From NCBI RefSeq assembly GCF_020536995.1, contig NC_068366.1, positions 25,859,137-25,923,136 of the forward strand: 64,000 nt of DNA, read 5' to 3'. This document shows positions 52,101 through 61,600 of the stretch, piece after piece. The notes under the pieces are model-generated. The model was not told where the DNA came from. It made no database searches and saw only the letters and a program-made list of their open reading frames with translations. The stretch's first letter is position 1. Every line of letters starts with the position of its first letter. The translations under genes and the position numbers were made by a program. The DNA comes from Dreissena polymorpha (lineage: Eukaryota; Mollusca; Bivalvia; Myida; Dreissenidae).

Positions 52101-52612
52101 CTATCATAAGGGTACAGTAAAAGGACAAGTTGCATAACTCTGGTTGTCATTGTTACGGAATTATGGCCCTTTTTTGACTTAGTAACTTTTAATATATGGT
52201 TAAATTTTGTGTTTCGATCCACTCGAAGTATCAAGGCTATTGCTTTCAAACTTCAAATACTTACATGCTATCATGAGGTTACTGTACCTGGCAACTTGAA
52301 TTTTACTTTGACCTTTGAATGACCTTGACTCTCAAGGTCAAATTATTAAATTTTGCTAAAATTGCCATAACTTCTTTATTTATGATTAGATTTGATTGAT
52401 ACTTTGATGAAACTACTCTTACCTGACATACCACAATAGACTTCACCCAAACCATCCCCCGTGCCCTCCCCCCCCTCCCCCCCCCCTCCCCCCCCCCCCC
52501 TAATTTTTTTTTTTTTTTTTTTTTTTTATAAGATCATCTCACAAATGACCACCACACCCTCACACTATACCCCCACCCCACCCCCCCCACCCCCCCCCCC
52601 AAATTTTTTTTT

Positions 52613-52650
<38 letters not shown>

Positions 52651-55600
52651 CATCTCACAAATTATCACCACACCCTCACACTATACCCCCCCCCCCCGAT
52701 TTTTTTTTTTTTTTTTTTTTTTTTCGCTTTTTTGGAAGATAATGTAATAAATGTCCACAACCCCACACTATACACCCCTCTTCACTCCACTCCTCCCTCC
52801 TTTGTGATTGAAAATGAGAGTCCCTTCACCTTTAAAAAGAAAATAGATGAGCGGTCTGCACCCGCAAGGCGGTGCTCTTGTTTTAATTTTAAAATAAAAG
52901 TGATTATGATCTGTATGTTATATATTAGATATTTGACAGCTTATTTAGAAATGAATGGAAATGTACAACAAAAGTAATATTTTATTCAAATATATTTGAC
53001 GGTAAGGTATATATGGCGCTTCAAAAATTGCATCGTAAGGTGAGAATGTCGTACTATGTTTGATAAGACGGGCCCCAGGGCTTTTTCGCAGATAAGATAC
53101 AAGATTTCCAAATGAAACTTTATGGATGTAAAGATATCTATGAGGAGTATTGCCTTGCATAAAAATAGTTACCCTATACTTCATTTTGTTTTATTATATT
53201 GTACATCAGTTGATTTGCTCCTATCCATAAACAAAGATTAATTGGGCATGGGATATCAATTCAGCGAATTTGCTTGTTAATATGTTAAATTCTCCATCCA
53301 TATTTATTTTAACTGTTTTTTATAGTATTGATCCTGAACAAAAGGACCAGCTGGTGGAAGTGATAGAGAAACTCCTGGCAGACAAGACAACAGTAAGTGA
53401 ATATTTTTACTTATAAGTATAGTTTGGCCTTAAATGTGCGGACTGCAGAGGCTTATCTGGGATGACACTTAACCCACAGGCATTAAGCCCAGTTTTCTCA
53501 TAACTCTGCTCATGTATCACAACACATCAGTTGTTTTCCTCCATATAGTTGGTTGCTGGCAGTGCAATTCAAGCATTCGAGGAGTTGTGCCCGGAGCGTA
53601 TCGACCTGATACACAAGAACTACCGCAAACTGTGCAACCTTCTCGTGGATGTGGAGGAATGGGGTCAGGTCGTCATCATCAACATGCTCACCCGATACGC
53701 ACGCACGCAGTTCCTCAACCCTAACACTGGGGTATGTGATTTTAATGTTCCAGATTTGTCTCGGAGACCCTCTCAGATACTCACCTGATTTATGGTGTGT
53801 GAGTCTACCCGCATGACTTCCTTTTTTTTCTTGTCCATTGATATAAGAAAGTTACAAGGCAGAGGCATTGTGTTTCACTCACACAGTTTTTCATGCTTCT
53901 CCACTACCCCTACTACGACCGTTCTCATCAATAGTGGCTAATATGAGTTTGAGAATGTCAGGGGTTTTAACCTTTTTATGTTGAAGTCTTGGACGACACT
54001 TAATGCGCATGCCTAAAGCCCACTTTTTTGAGTGCGACTCATTTCAATGGCAATCAGTTAATAAAGACAATGTTGCTATTGTCTCCATGCTTCTATTTTT
54101 CGTTGCTGTTTGTATCTTTTTATTGGAATGGTTAAAAGGTATTTAATAGTAGAAGTAATAACAGCGCCCTCACACTACTTTGGGGGAAGGGGTCCGCAGC
54201 CCTTAGGAGGGGGAATTTTCGCTGCGTTTCTTTTTTTAGGGGGAATTTTTCCCCCCAAAAGGGGAAAAAAGTATACTTTTCAGGTGGGGGACTGCCGCCG
54301 AAATTCGGCAGCAGATTTGATAGATTGAGGGCCCTGAATAATTAATACTCATTTTGTTTTAGCAATACTTTGACTTCAAATATAACACCCTTATAGAACA
54401 TGTCCGTAAGTAAACTTAATTCTGTTAATTGCATTCCCTTGACATGCTATTGAATTGGTATGTGCTGTGTTTATACGGCTATGAACTGATTGCATTTTCC
54501 AATAAAATTGTCTCGCAATTTCTCAGGATCCTGCTGGGGACACTGAGAAGCCCTTTTATGAGTCAGAGAAGTCGGAGGAAGAAGACCAGGAGGATAAGGA
54601 GGAGACGGGGGCTGGGGACGGGAAGCAGAAACACAAGCCTTACATCATGGACGCGGACCATCGACTGATTCTGCGCCAGTGTAAACCTCTCCTAAACAGC
54701 AGAAACGCTGCAGTGAGTGTGCTGACCATGCTTTTGTCTCCTTAAATTGTTAAAATGAAATACAATATGATAATTGATATTGAGTCTGCGCCAGTGTAAA
54801 CCTCTCCTAGACAGCAAAACTTAAGAATTCAGAATTATAATTATGTAAGCGTCTTTGTGTGCTTAAATTTATCTATCGAGTTTAAGAAAGGTTTACATGG
54901 CTAGGCTTGCCCCTATGTATATTTAAATGCATGATAAAGCATACTTGGCATTAAAAGCACACATTAATGTGAAACAAAGAGTTTGCATCTATAAAATCAT
55001 TTAGCTGTCAGATATAAACTGTTAACGCTTTTGTCTCCTAATTGTTAAATTGAAATTGTTGAATCTGTCTGTGATAATTCATAGTATATTAAGTACATAA
55101 CTGTGGATGTCGTTCTTTGACCAGGTAACTAACTTTTTGAACACATTTTTCCTAGTTTTAATTTACGTAAACTTTGTTCCTTCAAATGTGGTGACCAAGT
55201 TTCATAAAGATTGTTGTATCATTGGTAATTGTTGATGACAATAATGACTATGGACAACAAAAAACTACAATTGCCCACCATAAGCATTGCATGGGGTGAT
55301 CTAATGATAACAAATCATACTTCAAATTTCAGAATCCTGGAAATAACTGTACATTTGCAATACCTCATCTCCATAGAAAATAATCCGAGACAACACTTGG
55401 CCACGCGTATTTGAGTTGTAAAATGTTAAATTCTGTATTCTTCATATAAAACTAGTAACCTCCCACTGTTATGTACCTATCATTTCTCACATTGATAGAT
55501 AAGTGTAAACGATCTAATGTAGAGGCCGCTGTGGTGTAGTGGATATGGTGTCTGCCTAGCGATTGGGAGGTCACGGGTTACTGTGGTGTAGTGGATATGG

Positions 55601-58600
55601 TGTCTGCCTAGCGATTGGGAGGTCACGGGTTACTGTGGTGTAGTGGATATGGTGTCTGCCTAGCGATTGGGAGGTCACGGGTTCGAATCTTGACACTGGA
55701 AGCGTTCTTTAAATCTCCCACAAAGACACCAAGTACTGGTTCTAGTCCCAGGAAATGAACTCAAGAGCGTTTCAAATGAGCCTTAGGCTTTTGATGCAAT
55801 TGAGCAAGATTAAATAGGTTATATATAACTAAGTGTAAATAATAACACATTGACAGTTAAATTCTTAATGTAAGATGTTGTATTTATTTTTGGTAAGAGA
55901 GTGAATATTGATGCAAACCTATGAATTGACTATATTGGAACTGATAAGGTATTTACTGTGTGATTTGGATATCTTTTAATTTGTATGAAGTCTTAAATAT
56001 ATTTACTGTGAAAATCTGGCTTCTTTACAGTACAGGTCTTCTAAAGTAAATTTAAATAAATTCACATTTTCTGGGGACATCAAATAGCAAAAGAAATCAA
56101 ACAATTGTTGCATTGTCTCCGACATCAACCCACAAGGACATTATCGTGCACATTGCTCAGATGGTTGACAACATCACTGCTCCCAATAAAAGACTCATCC
56201 CATCCTGCTTCAGGTTGTGATGGCTGTGGCCCAGCTGTACCACCACTGTGCCCCACGCTCTGAAGTGATTGTGGTGGCCAAATCTCTCATCAGATTGCTG
56301 AGATCATCTCCGTAAGTTTACCTTCGTGCTGATTTGTTCTCCAGTTTCTTATTTATTTGAATCCCTTGAACTTTATCTCTTTGATGTGATTGTCCCCAAA
56401 AGTTTAACTGGTGGAGTAGATCTTGTTGTTTAGTTTATCCATGTGATGAAATCTTTCCAGTAAGTGAATCAGATGACTTAGATCTCTTAGTCAGTTTATT
56501 TATTTGATGTCTTCACCATAAGTTTATGCAGTTTCTGAGATCTTCCCCATATGTTTTTTCAGTTGATGACATCTTCTTTTTAAGTTTAATCAATTAATGA
56601 ACAATTTTTGTTTAAGTTTATGTAGTTGATGAGATCTACCCTGTTATTTAATTGAGTTGATATGTATATCCTTGAAAGGTTATACAGTTTCTGAAATCTT
56701 CTGTGTAAGTTTATTCGATTTGTTAGATCTGAACCATTACTTTATCCACTTCGCTTCATGAGATCTTCCTTATAAGTTGCTTCCCCATAAGTTTACTGTG
56801 TAAGTTTGTTCAATTTCTCAGACCTGAATCATTAGTTTATCCACTTCGCTTCATGAGATCTTCCTTATAAGTTGCTTCCCCATAAGTTTACTGTGTAAGT
56901 TTGTTCAATTTCTCAGATCTGAATCATTAGTTTATCCACTTCGCTTCATGAGATCTTCCTTATAAGTTGCTTCCCCATAAGTTTACTGTGTAAGTTTGTT
57001 CAATTTCTCAGATCTGAATCATAAGTTTATCCACTTCGCTTCATGAGATCTTCCTTGTAAGTTTATTTAGTTTCTGACATCTTACCCATAAGTTTTATCA
57101 AGATGTTGTAAGGTTAAACAATTTATTAGATATTCCCTGTAAGTGTATCCAAATTATGAACGTTTTGCTTTTAGTTTATGCGTTTGCCTCTGTATGTCCA
57201 ACATTTTCTTAACTGTAATTTCATCCTGTTAATTTTTATTATCCTATTATTGATAACACTCCTATAAGTTTGTGGTTTTTTTCTAGAGGATAGAAAACAG
57301 AAACACCGCCAAGTTTATCCTAAAGAGTAATTTCATCAATATTAACATGATTATAGGATTTAAACTGTAAATTTCTCTGTTTTTTTGTAAAGAATACTCA
57401 GTTTTGTATCCAAAAATTAATTTACAAAATATTTTTCACTCATTTCTGATAGATTTTGCCTAAACAGGCTTTATTAAAGTTTTTTCGTACAACTAGACTA
57501 CATAGTCATTATTTTATTCAACAAAACAATTGTATGTAGAGAAGTTCAGTATGTGGTGCCAGGTTTTTTTTTTACTAAGAAAGTGACGCCGATAGTCGGC
57601 GTCTTCCCCTACCAGAATGTTTTCCCCACAAAATTCAATTTCCCCTCCAATAATATCATTTTTCACCAAAACATCTTTAGTAGCATTTATTTCAGCTTTA
57701 AATTGATTATTGTTAATTTTCATTGCTTAATTATCCATCGCAATACTAGCTCATTTGCGTTGGTCGCGAAAACACGTTAAAATAGAAATAAGCGTTTACG
57801 GAGTTGGATTAGAATGTGTAGTTTGCGGTTCCTGTTAATTTTTGCAAAGTCATGCAGAACATTTTTGCACTTTATTTCTGTAAATGTTGATAGAAGATTC
57901 CTCAAACTAAACATGCTTACATCTGAGTCGTTAAGTGCATGCTATATAACGTAATGGATAAAGGGAAGTCACTCTTAATGTCATTAGTGTTTGTTAACGT
58001 TTTTTTTAATGATTTTGACAGAAAACTTTGTGTTGTAATTGGGAAAAATTTCATCTAGATTTGATTGGGAATGGGGCCTATTTTTTTTTTTGCTTTTTTC
58101 CAGAGGCGCCGACAGTGGTGAAAAAAAACCTGAAATCAGAGAAGATGAGTTATAGACATTGATTAAAACAGTTTTTATTTTTTACCCAAATGTCTCTTTC
58201 GCAATCTTTTTTCCCCTTTCTACTAGCCTTCAGCGTCTTCCCCTTTGTCTAAAAAAAACCCTGGGTGCCAACCAACATCGCGACAGTATCCATCAAGCAG
58301 CGGGGCATGTTTTTCTTACAGTTTTATGTTATAAATATTAGCATGAAAATTGGATAAAAACTCTATATTCCTCTGTTGTTTTTTCAGAGAAGTTCAGTAC
58401 GTAGTTCTAAGCAACATCGCGACGATGTCAATCAAGCAGCGGGGCATGTTTGAGCAATTCCTCAAGAGTTTCTACGTTCGCTCCAACGATCCAACCCACG
58501 TGAAGCTACTAAAGCTGGAGATCCTGACCAGCCTCGCCACCGAGACAAACATCTCCACCATCCTCAGGGAGCTTCAGGTGAGACTATAGCTTGTGTCTTG

Positions 58601-61600
58601 TTCTGAGAAAACTGGGCATAATGCATGTGAGTAAATTGTCGTCCCAGATTAGCCTGTGCAGTCCGCACGGGCTAATCAGGGACGACACTTTCCGCTTCAA
58701 CATGATTTTCTGTAAGGAGCGACTTCCTTTAAACTTAAAATACCATAAAAGCCGAAAGTGTCGTCCCTGATTAGCCTGTGCGGACTGCACAGGCTAATCT
58801 GGGACGACACTTTACGCACATGCATTAAGCCCAATTTTATCAGAACATGACACATTTTATCACTAAGATATGAGCCTCGCTCCATGAACAGTGAGTTTAA
58901 TGCATAATGCGTAAATGTGGTCCCAGATTAGCCTGTGCAATCTTCTTTGGGACTACACTTTCTGCTGATGGCTTTTCGTCAAGAACTTTTTTCCTTTTAA
59001 CAAAAAAATACAATTAAAGCGGAAAGTGTTGTCCCTAGTTAGCCTGTGCAGGCTGCACAGCCTAATCTGGGACAACACTTTACGCACATGCGTGAAAGTC
59101 CCTTTTCTACGTGAGCTCCATCAACCCAACCCACGTAAACCTATTGAAGCTGGAGATACTGACCAGCCTCGCAACCGAGACTTACGTCCCCACCATTGTC
59201 AGGGAGCTCCAGGTGAAATTACAATGTGAAGTAGGGGACACAATCCTGAGCAGATCATAATTTATATATAGCATATTTTTAGAATTTGATTAATGACAGG
59301 AACTCTCCAGTAAGTATTTACATCCAAATTTACGAAAAAAACAGGTTAATAGATAACTTTTATTATGCCCCCGGTAGGGTGGCATATAGCAGTTGAACTG
59401 TCCGTCAGTATGTCAGTCTGTCCGTCCGAAAAAAACTTGGCCATAACTTTTGCAATATTGAAGATAGCAACTTGATATTTGGTGTGCATGTGTATCTCAT
59501 GAAGCTGCACATTTTGAGTGGTGGAAGTTCAAGGTCAAGGTCATCCTTCAAGGTCAAACAAATTTTTATTTCAAAGCGGCGCAGAAGGGCCATTGTGTTT
59601 CTGACGAACACATCTCTTGTTTTCCTCCAAATGCTCAGCCTTCCATGATAGATCTCAATTACGGCAAGTTTGAAAGTCCAGGAGCTTCCATACTTGTTTA
59701 TTTGGAAGTCCTGCAACGCTGACCTGCAGAATTATGCCGCTAATTATACAAAGTAAATTAAGGAAATTCAGGTTACATCCAACATCTTATATCTCTAGCT
59801 GACATGCAGATCTAGTATGGGGTTATATTTGGGGCCAGTGGATTCAAGGTCAATGTATCTTAAACAATCATAAAAGTTTACGCTCAATAACTGCAGTAAG
59901 GGTGGAGATATTGTACTGAAATCATTTGTGTAGGATCGTTACAGGCTGATCAAAGTTGGGACTGCATTTCAGATCAGTTGTGGCAAGGTCACTTACTAAA
60001 GTAAGAGATAAAGTTTCTGCTTGATAACTTAAGTTTGGATGGAGGTTTTGTGCTTTAATTATAGTTGTGGGTAGCTTACATGCTTTACATGCTTTGCATT
60101 TATTTTGGGCAACTTGTGTCCAGTTCTTAAAAAATGATAATTGGTTTCTGCTCAATTCTTTAAACTTGGATGGAGGTATTGTGATGTTATTGTGTGCGCT
60201 GGTGGCTTTGATGCAGACCTTGCTTTTGAAGTTAATTAAATTCAATTAAAGCAATTGGTAAAAAGTTGAAAATCTGGTGTCTTTGCATGGTGGTATTTAT
60301 TGTTTTCATTTATCAGTTCAGCTTGACTATGTACATCATACTATCAAAGTGAAAGAATAGTATAGAGCCATGTGTTTGGACAGCCCTTATTCTTATTACT
60401 TTAATCTTCCAGACGTATGTGACAAGCCCAGACAAGGAGTTTGCAGCGGCCACTATACAAGCCATTGGTCGCTGTGCCAGCAACATTGCAGAGGTCACAG
60501 ATACCTGCCTGAATGGTCTTGTCCTGCTCATGTCTAACAGAGACGGTATGCGTTCCATGTGCTGATGAGCGTCTGTCTCTTAGAAGAGCCCTGATTGAAA
60601 GCTCAAGGGTATCCTGTATAAATAATGAAATGTTGAAATATGACAGGAACTTTCTTTTTATACCGAGGTCTTTCTTTTTATACCGAGAGGCAGATAAATA
60701 TCTTGTTTTTTTTTTTTTTTTGTTAAATTGAACATGACTTGCCTACTTAAGAGAAACATAAATTCCCTTCCTTCTTTTGTGAATCATGTGCCTACTTTGA
60801 AGCATAATTAAACCACTGAAATAATAATGTGAAGGGGTTTGTGTTCGTTTGCAGGTTATAAGCAAACAGTAAGATAATTATTAAACAAATGTGTCAAATT
60901 TTACAGTTTTTTATGCTCCCCAAAAATTTTTGGGGGGAACATATAGTCGATGCTTCGTCTGTCCGTGTGTCCTTCCGTCCGTGCACAATTTTTGTCTGGG
61001 CTATTTCTCAGCAACTAATGACCGGAATTCAATGAAACTTTATGGGAAGCTTCACTACCAGGAGATGTGCATATAATCAGCGGGTTCTGGTCGGATGATT
61101 TTTCACAGAGTTATGGCCCTTTGAAATTTTCCATTAACTGTACATATAGTGCAATTCTTGTCCTCCCAACTACTGACTGGAATTCAATGAAGCTTTATGG
61201 GAAGCTTAACTACCTTGAGGAGATGCGCATGTTATTTGTGGGTTCTGGTTAGATGATTTATTAAGAGAGTTAAGGCCCTTTGAAATTTTTAAGTTGCTAA
61301 ACCATCCATCATATTATTTTGTACAAAGTTATGCCCCTCAAGAGATTTCCTTTTATTGTCCCCTACCGGTTTCACTGGAGGGGACTTATGGTTTTCGCTC
61401 TGTGTGTCCGTCGGTCCGTCAGTCTGTCACACTTTTCTGGATCCTACGATAACTTTAAAAGTTCTTCATATTTTGTTTCATGAAACTTGAAACATGGACA
61501 GATGGCAATATGGAGATTATGCACGTCATTTCATTTTGTTTCTACGTCAATAATTTTGGTTGCTATGGCAACAAATAGACTAGAAATACTGCTGAAAATG

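Noticed and set aside
47000-52300. CRISPR-like direct repeats
   Set aside because: Units are contiguous minisatellites without unique spacers, in an intron of a eukaryotic gene.
52461-52742. Pro- then Phe-rich frame
   Set aside because: Poly-C and poly-T tracts inside a repeat element.
53512-53724. Second plus-strand frame over AP3B exon 7
   Set aside because: It overlaps the real exon in another frame; the AP-3 beta frame at 53,549-53,731 is conserved.
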